Made by a program: the position numbers and the translations under genes. Below the pieces are notes generated by a model. It had not been told where the DNA came from, made no database searches, and worked only from the letters and a program-made list of their open reading frames with translations. Source: Lepeophtheirus salmonis (taxonomy: Eukaryota > Arthropoda > Copepoda > Siphonostomatoida > Caligidae). Taken from it: a stretch of 64,000 bases of DNA. The stretch spans positions 13,020,001 to 13,084,000 of the forward strand of contig NC_052140.2 of NCBI RefSeq assembly GCF_016086655.4. The letters run 5' to 3'. Of the stretch, positions 45,700 to 56,429 are shown piece after piece. How positions within the stretch are numbered: the stretch's first letter is position 1; each line of letters begins with the position of its first letter.

Positions 45700-46990
45700 A
45701 TCAAGATTAAACATGCCTCAAATGATGCTATGATTTTCATATTTTATCAATAATGGTTTACTTGTTCTTCTAGTATCATTTCCTCATTTTCTTTAACATA
45801 CTCTTATAGAATATTTAAGAATGTCGTAACGGATTTCACGGATAATTTCATTTCGAAGATTACCTTCAAATATGTTTGTACATTGATCACTGTGTAACAG
45901 AGCATTTTATTTTCTTCCTAAATATATCAACATATCTTTGATTTCAATAAGTGCCTTGTTGAACGGATGGTTTCATTATAAGTTACTTCATTACAAAAGA
46001 CCTTTAGAATCCGAAATTTTGGCTTTTGTGGCCTAAAAAGTACAACATTTAACATACAATCAAATCACCTGAATGGCTAAAATAATGAAATATCTCATTT
46101 ATGCTATAGCTACTTTGTTTTTACATGTGACAGTAGATGACAGGATCTTACAGCGATATTGCATTTAAGCTAATTTGGCCACTCATGTGAAGAAGGTATT
46201 CATTTGGTATTTTTACCCGTTTTTCACTGATTTTTTTTTTCCTTTTTTAATTGCACTCCATTATTGGATTAAATTTATTGTGTAGACAAAGATTAAATAG
46301 TACATATCCAAGACAATATGGATGATTATGTCGTAATTAGCATTATTTTTTAAGAAAATAGTTTTTGAAGTATCATTGTTAAGTCCTTAAATGAAAAAAG
46401 GTTTTTATTTTAATAAAACTTGGATTTTTAGGCTCCCAAAATATCTGACATCATGCCAGCGTCACATGAAAACGATCTATACAAATTGTAATCGAAACTT
46501 TGTTGTCAATGTACAATCTCATCAAATATTTTTATGGAACATGTAACTATAATGAATGCCACATTCCGATACAGCACTTCAATACGAGGCTTAGTTTTGG
46601 TCAGAGCATAGTGCAGATCATCTTGTACCATCAGTCTATCACCAGCCTGTGACTTAAAGAAAGTAAGTTGAAAAGCCTGACTCACAATGGCATGTATTCA
46701 CAAATAGAAACACTTTGAGGTAAGCAAAAAGTCTTGAATAAATAACCTTCTCAGTGTTTAAGTATTCTCTCTTACTCCATCCCGTGTGGGTCATCCAGAA
46801 TATACTCCAGGTACAAACAGCTAATAAAAATGGGACACTACTGAACATAATGCCTTAATGGTACTTGAACATATCTGCCTTGTCAATTAACTTGCATCAC
46901 TTATTGTAGAAAGTGAAAATCATGAGAGGAAGGCACTCGAACTGCACTGCAGGATTCCAGAAGTCAGATACCTAGTGATGAAAATCATTA
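45700..46990. other. No gene seen
   Basis: AT-rich; a slightly GC-richer patch at 46560-46670 has no recognisable reading. Confidence 0.35.
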
Positions 46991-46994
46991 GCAT

Positions 46995-47065
46995 TTTAAG
47001 TGTGTTAAAAAAAAGAAACGAAAATCAGCAGGGTGACAATTTGAAGAGTGTTTTGGAGGAGAGTA
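46995..47065 (+). repeat. Family S short repeat, 5' fragment
   Basis: AAGTGTGTTAAAAAAAAGAA, AGGGTGACAATTTGAAGAGT and GTTTTGGAGGAGAG match the start of the family; the rest is missing. Confidence 0.5.
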
Positions 47066-47069
47066 TAAA

Positions 47070-47515
47070 TAATTACTTTTGATTAATTAATACATCTACG
47101 GGATTAACAACTTTTTTATAAATTTAGATTAAACAAAAGGGCGAAATTTCAAAGCGCCACTCTGTATTTATGTACAAAAGACATGTGGTTGTATGTTCAG
47201 ATAACGGCTTTTTTAGTTGATTTCTTTCTTTAGCTCATTTCCCAAGAGTATGTGAATGATTATCATAAAAGATACATCACGCTTTTATAAGTATTCGTTG
47301 AGCAAGTTGCAAGAATTGATGTTGAAATGTTTATGGTCTGTTAGTTTTTATCAGAGCTATTGGTGAGTCTTTCTTTCATGGTGCAATTCTATTTTTGTAT
47401 TTGTCACAATTCAGTTTATTGTTTAAAAAAAAGCCTAATATTAATTTTTTCTTCACTAATTCTCCCCAACCACGGGATTATTGATTAATAATCGTGTTTT
47501 TTTTTTTTTTTTTTT
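47070..47515. other. No gene seen
   Basis: AT-rich, ending in a run of 19 T at 47497-47515. Confidence 0.4.
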
Positions 47516-47524
47516 GGTCCTAAA

Positions 47525-47690
47525 TTTCGTTGAGGATTTCTTCATGTTTGTGTGCTGTCACATGCCATCTAGCCTCGTAGGGTCACATTTCTTCAAGTCT
47601 CGTAATGTCTTTGTTTCGTTAAACTTCTTTCGTTTCGTCTTCCTCTAGTCTCGTATAATTTCGTCTAGTGTTTGAATTGTCATATTTAGT
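47525..47690. repeat. Degenerate TCGTCTAG / CTCGT repeat stretch
   Basis: Irregular recurrences of TCTAGCCTCGTA, AAGTCTCGTAATG, TTTCGTCTTCCTCTAGTCTC and TTTCGTCTAGTG. The same words (TTTCGTCTTGTCC, TTTCGTCTAGTA) appear on the other side of hAT-B at 50545-50640. Confidence 0.5.
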
Positions 47691-47972
47691 CAAGCTTTAG
47701 TGTAATCAAACATTTCGTAAAGTCTTTGTTTCATTTTTTACACAACATTTGAGACAAATTTTTTGGTATATCTTTTTCAATAGCAAAAAAACTCCGATAT
47801 AAATAGTTTGGCTGTGCCTTTCACAAACAAACTAAACATATTATATACCTGAAACAGTAAATATGTGTCTGCGGCGAGTGTACTAACATAAAAAAATATA
47901 AAAACAAGCATACCAATTGTGCTTTGCCTGTGAAATTTGAAAAGTAATATTACTTTTTAAACATACCTCGTA
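47690..47972 (-). mobile_element. Mariner 5' end, second copy, interrupted by hAT-B
   Basis: On the minus strand it begins at TACGAGGTATGTTTAAAAAG and proceeds through CAAATTTCACAGGC, ACATATTTACTGTTTCAG, ATATGTTTAGTTTGTTTGTG and a degraded start of the transposase. This matches 2550-2800 stretch by stretch. hAT-B is inserted within the terminal bases of this mariner; its right duplicate CTCGTACA continues the outer sequence. Confidence 0.7.
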
Positions 47973-47974
47973 CA
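47967..47974. repeat. 8-bp target site duplication of hAT-B, left
   Basis: CTCGTACA, repeated exactly at 50521-50528. Confidence 0.9.
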
Positions 47975-48555
47975 CAGGGCCACCGCACGTCAGTATTGCG
48001 CTTTGTTCGCTTCAGCGGACCTCCCCAAAAAAAAACCTTACTCAACCGTCCACCAATCATATAGGTATGTAAATATAGATGAATTAAGTCATAATTAATT
48101 ATTAAAATCTATAATATATATGTAACTTATGAACAACTCATAATAGTACTGAGTCATTATAATAAAATTACATATTTGTAGCACGTCCACCCAAAAGGAA
48201 GCTAGATAATTTTTTTTTCAAAATTGAACATGGAATAAATTTTCCAACAAATTATAGTTCATTTAAAGGAAAAAATGATTCTGATTAATCCTTTGGAGGC
48301 ACCACAAATTGTACTTAAAGTAGCCAAAATTCACCGGCACATTTATAGAATTAGTAAATTAATAAATTATATCTCTAAGACAATATTGGGGCCAAATTAA
48401 GTCAGATAGATAAAACGGAGGTTTTAAACTACAGTTAACACTCTCGGGTATCTCAATTCATCGCAGAAATTTGAATTCAAATCCTGTAATTTACCGTAAC
48501 ATCTCTTTCAAATATTGCCTGTCATTTTATAAATATAAATGATTGAACCATTGAA

Positions 48556-48562
48556 TATAAAA
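48556..48562 (+). promoter_or_regulatory. Candidate TATA box
   Basis: TATAAAA lies 114 bp upstream of the hAT-B ATG, a plausible distance for a short 5' leader. In such AT-rich DNA the match is weak evidence. Confidence 0.3.
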
Positions 48563-48675
48563 CGCGTTTTCCGCTTCCCGTGATACATTTCTGATAATTA
48601 ATAAATTACTGCAATTATTTCAAGAGTACTTTACAGCCAAAAATAAAAAACAAAGACGCACACAACATTTTTCGT

Positions 48676-50156
48676 ATGGATTTAAAGTACTTCACATTGA
48701 GTGGATATTGTGCTGTTAAGAAAACTTCCTCTGCTACATCCTCATCCTCAGTCACTGCCTCCTCCTGTCCCGATGACCCTGCTCCAGTTGAGGCCTTACT
48801 GCCTGAACCAATATCTGAAAAGTCCGTTTCTGCTGAAGAGAAAGTTACTGCAGACACAGAAAATAATGGTGACTCATCAAATTACCCCAGCGGACGGAGT
48901 TCTCATGGAATAAGACTTCCTAATCTCGATATCGGACCAATCTTCTATCCCGAGCAGTTCTCTCGAGTCAACAACAACAATATTCCCTCTGCAGAGGACT
49001 CTGAGACTAGCGACAATGTCCAGGGAGGTGAGAAGAGCAAGACTGAGGAGATGGAGTTTGTGGACGGAGGCCCAGAGTACCCTGTCGTCTTCACGAGCCA
49101 GCTGGGTGACCCGATACTTACCGGGCGGGAGCCAAAGCGGAAGGACATCCAGACCAGAACCAGAGTGGAGACTGAGCGGGAAACTGTGCCTAAAGTCGAG
49201 AGAGATCATCCTCTACAGCCCAAGTTACAAACATACAGTCCTCAGATAGATAACAAATACTCCAGAGACTTTCAATTTGATTGGTTCCGTAAGTTCCCGT
49301 GGCTAGAATATGACGAGGTTGAAAAGTCAGCCAAGTATTTCGCCTGTTCCAAATTTTCCATTTCCAACCTTGGGAAATTTGAGTTCAAAGCATGGAAAAA
49401 CAGTTCCTCGTTGAAAGTTCATTCTAACAACAAAAAACACAAACTGTCGATGGAAAAGTGGATCAATTTTCTCACATCAAAGAGAAAGAATACCTCGGTT
49501 CTCGGCCATCTTCAGTCTCAACATGCTGAGGAAGTCGTGAAGTGGCGAGCTTATTTGAGGTATCTTTTCCAAACTGTTGGGTTCCTCGCAACGCAAGGAT
49601 TGGCTTTTAGGGGCGATTCCGAAACAAGAGAAAAGTTGACGGAATCTAATGAAAACAATCGAAAACACGTCAACCTAGTGATTAGGACTCTTGAAGATCT
49701 TAAGAATGAGAAAATCTTTGAATCAATCTGGAAACTTGCTGAGTTGAAGTCGTCTGAGATGAAGTCAGTATTTGATCAGGAGGACTCAATTGATTTGGAA
49801 TTCAAGGAGGCGAAGATTCCAAGGAGAATAAAGTGGAAAGGAACAACTGAATCCTACTTCTGTGAAACACATTTCGATGTTGCAATCAATAAGATTGTAT
49901 TAGAGCTTGAGAGCAGATTTGCCACCGACGATACAAACATCAGAATGGATCTCATTGCAATCGTCAATGACAGTGAAGTGGAGACCTGTGTCATTGAGCG
50001 TGTCGCCAAGCACTACAGACTTGAACTCGATCAGCTCCAGTCAGACCATGCAATCTTCCAGCAATTCAAGGTTAATATTATAATGTTTCATTTTGCATTA
50101 TATGTTTAAAATTTATGTTTCTCTAGGCAGATATTGACACAGAAGACATGGTTTAA
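48676..50156 (+). CDS. hAT-B protein: TTF-finger hAT protein lacking the catalytic core
   Basis: One open frame of 477 codons from ATG 48676 to a stop at 50107-50109. A better model removes a 56-bp intron (50071-50126, GTTAAT...TCTCTAG), joining K464 to ADIDTEDMV and stopping at 50154-50156. Residues 1-60 are a Ser/Thr/Pro/Glu-rich tail. About 198-262 is a TTF-type zinc-finger-like domain (FDWFRKFPWLEY, AKYFACSKF, FEFKAWKNSSSLKVHSNNKK). Its second Cys (C224) and both His (H249, H255) are present, but the first Cys position is Tyr221. About 288-320 (KWRAYLRYLFQTVGFLATQG, LAFRGDSE) starts the hAT DUF4371-like region. The catalytic segment with both Asp that should follow is absent. From about 345 the protein resumes with a post-core region (PRRIKWKGT, FDVAINKIVLELESRFA), and the C-terminal dimerisation motif is missing. 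It may bind DNA or act as a transposition repressor; that is inference. It cannot be an active transposase. Minus-strand frames here are shadows. Confidence 0.75.
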
Positions 50157-50520
50157 TCGTTCATTATCTTCATCCGTTATTATTTTAAAAATATTTAAGG
50201 AGGTTTAAATTGTTTGACTTAATTGTATAGTTCAAAAATTTTCTCTCATTCTTGCACCGTGCATTTTATACTCCATTATACTCCTTCCTTTATGAATAGG
50301 TCGGCATTGACTTTCCGTCTAGAGTTTTTCCTTTTCATTTTATTTTTCCCAATGTTTGCCTGAAGAAAATAATGGTCAGACAGTCCATTGGACGATATTC
50401 TTGCAAGATTTAATCTATGCTGTAGCATTTGCCCTGTTTAAATATCCCACGTTCACCACTGAAAATCAACCGTTCACCCTTGTAAAGTGGACCGAAAAAT
50501 CTTCCTGACATACGGCACTG

Positions 50521-50528
50521 CTCGTACA
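50521..50528. repeat. 8-bp target site duplication of hAT-B, right
   Basis: CTCGTACA, identical to 47967-47974. Confidence 0.9.
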
Positions 50529-50529
50529 T

Positions 50530-50950
50530 ATATATATTTTTGTATGAAAATTATAACATTTCGTCTTGTCCTTGTTTTGTCAAGAAGAAGTAAATTTTAA
50601 ACTAAAATCTGATGAAAGAATTCGTTGTCGAATACATTTCGTCTAGTATTAACTGACAAAATTACACCTAAGTATTTTTTTTTTCCCGAATTAAGCCAAT
50701 TCACATTTATTTCACACTTATAGACAGAACGGATTCATACTTTCTCGTTTCTGTTTGGGTTCTGGTCTTTAGATGTAAATATTTGAGTAAATTTCGGATA
50801 ATGGAACTTTTGTATTCAGATCCGAAACCAAAATTAGACGTATACTTGTCTCGAATTTATATAAACATTTTACCCAAAGATTTTGTTTCATCCAACATGA
50901 ACAATTGATTAAAAAACATTCCCTTACTACTAGTCCTTGATCAAATTACT
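50530..50950. other. No gene; TCGTCTAG-type words near hAT-B
   Basis: Contains the TTTCGTCTTGTCC and TTTCGTCTAGTA words shared with 47525-47690, then AT-rich sequence with no recognised feature. Confidence 0.4.
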
Positions 50951-50951
50951 A

Positions 50952-51180
50952 GGGGCGTCTATAGAGGTGGGCTGGAGGAGATGTAGTTGGTTTTTACAAG
51001 ATTTTTTTTTTTTTAAATTAAATTTTTTGTGAATAACTGTGGATTTTTGATTTTTTTTAGCAAAAAAAATATTTTCTTTTAAGTAGCTATGAATGTTTAT
51101 TCAAAATTTTTGATTTTTTGATTTTTTTTTTTTTTTTAAATCCCAAAAATCATAGCCACACTTCCCCAAAAAAAAAAGAA
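50952..51180. repeat. Family M element, short copy
   Basis: The left end AGGGGCGTCTATAGAGGTGG and GGCTGGAGGAGATGTAGTTG open a short T-rich core with GTGAATAACTGTGGATTTTT. The right side has CCACACTTCCCC and then A and TA runs. The right terminus is lost. Confidence 0.6.
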
Positions 51181-51184
51181 TATA

Positions 51185-51795
51185 TATATATAATATAATT
51201 CTGATTAAATACAATTGGCTGTGAGAAAATTTTAGTTCGTCAATATTTCCACAAATTATCTACATTTCAGTAAACATTTGCATTTTCACATTGAAAAGTT
51301 GTAAAATCAATTACTTGATACTAATTACTAACTGCAAAAAGTCGCTTCTGCTTTCTAGGACATATTTTATACACCTCTACTACATTGTAGAATATAGATC
51401 TTAAAAACCTCCCATATGTTTAACTTATGTGACTATGAGTAAGTGCGTATGTACATCCAAATAGACATAAACAATATCTCAAGGTTGGAGATTTAGAACG
51501 TCATTTGATTAGGAACGTTTCATACAAATCCACTTCATTTATTGCAAATTAAAAACAGACATGAAATAAAATATTATAAAGTATGAAACATATGTATGTT
51601 GCTCTGTCTATATTAGTGATGTGTCGGCTCGAATAATTATCGACTGGTTTTGACTACACTAATATTGTGCGAATTGATTTTCAACTTGGAAAAAAGCTGA
51701 GTCTGTCAACTTCATGGTGTTTTCACGATACTTAGAGACAAAGTACATCAGATATATTCTCTTCATAAAAAAAAAGATTGAAAATCACTCCCGAT
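51185..51795. other. No gene seen
   Basis: AT-rich, no recognised feature. Confidence 0.4.
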
Positions 51796-51799
51796 TATG

Positions 51800-52420
51800 C
51801 GACGTAATTAGTGTAACAGGTCCTATAATAAGTATTTAAATTTATTTATTCAATGTAGTTACTTTCGAGGGCGATAACAAAAATTGCAGTGGTCATACAA
51901 TTTTCCGATGTCATTTTTATAATACAATTTCTTTTTAGTCTCAAAATAACCATCACTTTGGGAGATTACCTTTTAATTACTTTCTAATTATTTTTCAGGG
52001 AGCATTCCTTTAAGGTTTGCTAAGTGAAAAAAAGTCGCTGGGGTCCAGATTAGGACAATACTTTGGTTTGGGGAAGCAATTTATAGCCTAATCCATACAA
52101 TTTTGCCATCAAATACAATAATTTGTGGTATTTTCTTAATGAAGCAGCACTTTTTTCTTCCTTAAATAGTGTCGTTTTATCGTGTTTTCATCCTTCAGAC
52201 ACTCCAACAATGCTATAATTCTAGTAAATGTTTCTTCCTTTTCGAGATAATCAAATAATATTATACCAAGTAAATCCCAGAATACTAGTGCCAGCCGACT
52301 GTTGCGTCCTTCCACGCTTTGGATTCGGTTCATCGTATGCAGTCTATTCAGTTGACTGTCGATTTGACCCAAACGTGGTGTGATGAGCCCACGTTTCATC
52401 TATAGTTATACATCGTCAAA
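51800..52420 (-). pseudogene. Mariner transposase pseudogene (mauritiana/SETMAR-like)
   Basis: The minus strand from about 52420 reads DETWAHHTT with the first catalytic Asp, then continues in another frame (52399-52136) with RLALVFWDLLGIILFDYLEK, which matches the GVILVDF-type block. After several frame changes the MAKLYGLGYKLLPQTKVLS segment (about 52115-52065) stands where intact proteins have the ELLPHPPYSPDLAPSD block; the third Asp is not preserved. The HHDNAPAHTS block is unreadable. Dead. Confidence 0.7.
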
Positions 52421-52539
52421 AAAAAATTGTATTTATTACGGTTGAATTATGTTAAAAGTTTATCAAAATCCTCATGAAGATGAATTTAGCGTGTCCCTGC
52501 AATCCTGGGTCAGCCGTTACAAAAATTATAACAGGGTTT

Positions 52540-52790
52540 AGCAACAAAAAGTAGACTCGAGAGATTGTTTTAAAAGCAATTGAATAATTTTTATTTCAAT
52601 AATAAGAAAAAAATATATAACAAAACTTGTGAGCAAGGTCTTTGCAAACATGGTCACGGCCTTCAGGTAGCCCATATTTGTGTGTGGAATTTGTTGGTTT
52701 CCCTCTCCAAAGTGCCCCACAAAGCAAAGTCCAGTGGGTTCAAATCTGACGATGTATCTTTCTTCACTAAAAAGACAACACGTGATTGAC
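52540..52790 (-). pseudogene. Tc1-type transposase C-terminus fragment
   Basis: The minus strand reads KKDTSSDLNPLDFALWGTLE followed by RETNKFHTQIWAT (about 52765-52670): the third catalytic block of a Tc1/mariner element with the Asp of S-S-D-L-N-P-L-D kept. After a frame change the tail MGYLKAVTMFAKTLLTSFVI follows. It is a different lineage from the mariner next to it. Isolated fragment. Confidence 0.65.
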
Positions 52791-52799
52791 TACACCTCT

Positions 52800-54140
52800 A
52801 TTGTATCATGCTACCTTTGTTTCGAAAAGAAACAAAAAAAAATCGAAATCAGTTGGTAGTTAGCCAAATAAGTCAATCATGCCAACTACTATTTATCTTT
52901 TAAGTACTCATATACTATCATTGACTGTCAAATTATTTTTCCATTATTTTTAAATGAATTACATATATATATTTCATAATATTAAAATCCTATATAGACA
53001 ATAAATTGTATTCTTGTACTTTTAGAAACGTAGTAACAAAAGATGGGATGTGTGTAAAAAAAAATGTAGTATAGCGTAGAAAAGAAAAAAACGGTTGAGC
53101 GTGTGTTTTTCTTCTTTTTATTTATTTGTCATCGTGGTATTAACCTTTCCCTTTGAAGTAAGCATTTTCGATTATCTTTGTTTTAAAATCCATAACAAAA
53201 TAAATAAATATAATTATTATGAAGATTCTCCCCTTTATAGCAGTAAGTCATCATCATCATCATATAACAGGCAGCTGATGTCAACAAAGGTCTTCATTTA
53301 GGCGAACTATATGTTTTATGTATGTTACCTTTTCCTCCGGCTCTTATACAAATCTTATCTGCAACTATTAATATATTTCGGATATTTATTAAAGAGAATA
53401 AATAATTAAATAGCCATTACATATCAAATGAGACGGGGGATCAACAGCTGACAGTAAAATACTATGATTATTTTTATACAAGCAAGGTAACATCATGAGT
53501 AAAGAGAGGGTCGTAAGTGTTTGTGATTTTTTTTTTTTTTTTTGTATTATATTTTTATCAGAAAAAGTATCAAAAAGTATTAAATACCGATACCAAATTT
53601 TAGATACAGAACCCGATACGAAAATATTGGTATCGTGGAGACACTGGTAGGGTTTTTTTTCCTTTTCTAATATATCGACTTGACCGATCCTATAAGATTT
53701 GGCTCAAGTAGACACAACACTAATATATATATTTTTTAAATACTTCACATCACTTTTTTTTATAAACAAAACTAAATTCACACATGAGTCATTAAGTGGC
53801 TTTTATTTATTAATAGACTTTTATTTTATGTGTATGATTTGATCTTTCACCTCTTTCAAGATGATTTTCAATTAACTACAAATGTAATACATATATATAT
53901 ATTAATGTTTCTCATTAAAAAAATAACATTGACGTAATTTATTAATATATAAACTTTGAGTTCGGGGCGTATCAGCCAACAATATGAGAATTCAAATCAA
54001 TCCTTTTTATAGTTGTCAGATGGGAACAGGGTATCCGCACCCCTGGGCAACACCCCTCATAAATTTACCCTAGTATTTCACTCCCCGGGCCATTTACTTC
54101 CCAAACACTTAAGCCCTACCCTTTTTATTATTATTATTAG
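52800..54140. other. No gene seen
   Basis: AT-rich. (TCA)5 at 53248-53262 and a T run near 53526. No recognised coding. Confidence 0.4.
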
Positions 54141-54143
54141 GGA

Positions 54144-54540
54144 AGTCCGCAGGAGGTGGGCTGGAGCCCCCTCCCCCCAAATTAGGGATTTTTTGTTTTT
54201 ACAAGAAAATTTAATACTTGAAACTTAATTTTTCATTTTTTTTTGTTCCAAAAAATTAACATTTCAAATTTATTTTTTCAAATTTTTTCCCCAAAAATTA
54301 CATTTTTGTAAACAGTGGTGGATTTTTGAAATTTTTAATAAAATAGCTCTGGATTTTTGAGTTTTTTTCCAAAAATGTAATGCCTAAAATATTTTTCAAA
54401 AAATTTTATAATAAAGATTTTTTTACAAAAAATTAATTTTTATTCACCATCATTTGGTTTTTGAAAATTTTCTCAAAAAATGTAATTTTAGGAAAATAGC
54501 TATATATTTTTGGGGGTGTAAGGACTAGCTCAAAATTTGA
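54144..54540. repeat. Family M element
   Basis: The left end GGGAAGTCCGCAGGAGGTGG, GGCTGGAGCCCCCTCCCC and AAATTAGGGATTTTTTGTTT lead into the tandem T-rich core. The right terminus is missing; the match fades at ATATTTTTGGGGGTGTAAGG. Confidence 0.65.
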
Positions 54541-54544
54541 AAAC

Positions 54545-55880
54545 TTTATAATTAAGACTGGGTACGTTTGATCAAATAAATTACTCTTTTGAGATTAGAA
54601 AAGGAAAACGATTGTTACGTGTCTTCTTTCTCATTTTTTATTGATTATTTATTAATAATTGTTGACATTCCTCTCTAATAAAGACTACATAAATTCCTCC
54701 AAATCTTATACGAAATAATTGTATACTACTATAAGAAGTAAAGAGTTCCAAAGAAGGACAGAATAGTCGAATGAAAGCCGAAGTGAGGAACAGAAAGAGC
54801 TCTCATCCTCCATCCACTGCTCCTTCATTGACATTCTGAAGTCCTTTTCCTCTTAAGTCAATTTCAATCACAATTCCAATTATAAGGCGGAGTTTGTGAT
54901 GTAAAATCTATATGGATAATTATATAAACTGGACCCTTGATTTATTTAACAACTTGTTTGCCTCTTTTGTCATTGGAAACAGAGTGGAAAATAATTCTAA
55001 ACTTTTTAAGATATATCCCTCTCTTTTCTTGATAGTTTTGTCTGCATTGACAATGATTATTCCATTCTGCTAATAAGTATATTTATCTTTGTATAACAAT
55101 ATGTATAATGTCACTACTAATTTGTTGAATCTATTTGTTTTTATAACTTCTATATTGTATCATTTGTCATTTTAAATTTGTCTGATTCTCTGCTTATAAC
55201 TTATATCAAATTTTTTAATTAATATTCCTAATTGTTTTTTAGTCGTATTTTCTTCAAAATTTGGCCATACTTATTTGACTTACTTTTATAAACATACGTA
55301 ATAATACTTCAATAAATTATCTTAATAAGGATCACTATTTCAATGTAAGGATGAAGACGTCATACTTGGCAATAAATAATAATAATTAATAGCTCTATAT
55401 AATACCATGCTTCGTACAAACTCAAATAAAGCAAATACTAATTAAATTTAAAATATTGAAATTCCCTCGTCATTGTGAAGGGATTAATGTTGCAGAATGA
55501 TAAAAACAAAAGTGCAAGATTCTGATGGAACTTGACAATTGACTTAGACTCAAAATGTAAGTCATGTCTCGAGTGTATGATTGTGTGATCAAGTTGAGTC
55601 GCAAGACTTCAAAATATGGATTCACCTTTATCCATCTCCAAATCTCCACCTTTATATTTTGTTTAAGCAACACAATCAAGAGGGGCATTGAAAAAACTTA
55701 TGTATATACGCATGGAAATTTTAAATTGATTAAAAAGTAAAAAAACGATCCGAAACCAGTACTCGAGATTCTTCAATTTTGATAAACTAAGAAAAAACAA
55801 AGAAGTGAATATCTATTTTTGAGCAACAAAGGGGGCATACATTGTTTTTCATCCCCAGTAATGCTAATCAGAAACATTCT
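54545..55880. other. No gene seen
   Basis: AT-rich, no recognised feature. Confidence 0.4.
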
Positions 55881-55884
55881 GGGC

Positions 55885-56140
55885 ATGTTAAAAAACCGAA
55901 AATCAAAATGGTAACCCTGATTATTTGAAGAATGATTTGGGGGAGAGCATCATAATTGTCATGAAGTTTAATTAGATCAGATTCAAGCAGCTGTGACGAG
56001 GGGAAGGGAAGGAAATAAACCTAAATTACTCCGATGTAGATCCTCAATTCTACTTTGATTCCAACATGGACTTTTAATCATAAATCGTCAACAAATCTGC
56101 AGGGTTAAAGAGAGTAACGGAGTCTTTCATGCACACATGC
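55885..56140 (+). repeat. Family S short repeat
   Basis: GGGCATGTTAAAAAACCG, ATGGTAACCCTGATTATTTG, GAATGATTTGGGGGAGAG, AATTACTCCGATGTAGATCC and CTCAATTCTACTTTGATTCC in family order, ending near TCATGCACACATGC. Confidence 0.65.
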
Positions 56141-56425
56141 AAAGTTCTTGTTTTTTTTTTTTTTAATAACTCTTCAATTTGGTATCTTCAAAAAAACGGG
56201 AGAGCCATAAACAATCTTCATCACTAGAAAAATAGTTGAAGGAAAGTGTAATTTCGAGTTAAAATATTTAAAAAATACTTCAAAAGAGTGCTCTTCAGCC
56301 TTGAGTTGTAAAATTTCAAAAATACTATTCGTTTTTCCTAAAATATTACCAAAATGTAAAAGCTTAGAAACATAGAAATCCAAATTTGCTATGGGGTATC
56401 TATTAATATTAGAATGTAATTAAAG
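56141..56425. other. No gene seen
   Basis: AT-rich with a T run; nothing recognised. Confidence 0.4.
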
Positions 56426-56429
56426 GTGT

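Larger units (their letters stand above)
47975..50520 (+). mobile_element. hAT-B: complete 2.55-kb hAT element
   Basis: Perfect 8-bp duplications bound the element. The left end CAGGGCCACCGCACGTCAG and the right end, reverse-complemented, CAGTGCCGTATGTCAG are inverted repeats with a 2-3-base indel. The subterminal GGACCTCCCC (left, about 48018) and GTGGACCG (right, about 50488) also pair. The single gene occupies the centre on the plus strand. The element is far shorter than autonomous hATs of the ZMYM-like/TTF-finger branch because the transposase core is deleted. The coding part is clearly GC-richer than the flanks. Confidence 0.9.

Noticed and set aside
48877..49209. 110-codon minus-strand frame and other frames over hAT-B
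   Set aside because: Antisense or alternate-frame shadows of the hAT-B coding sequence, favoured by its higher GC.
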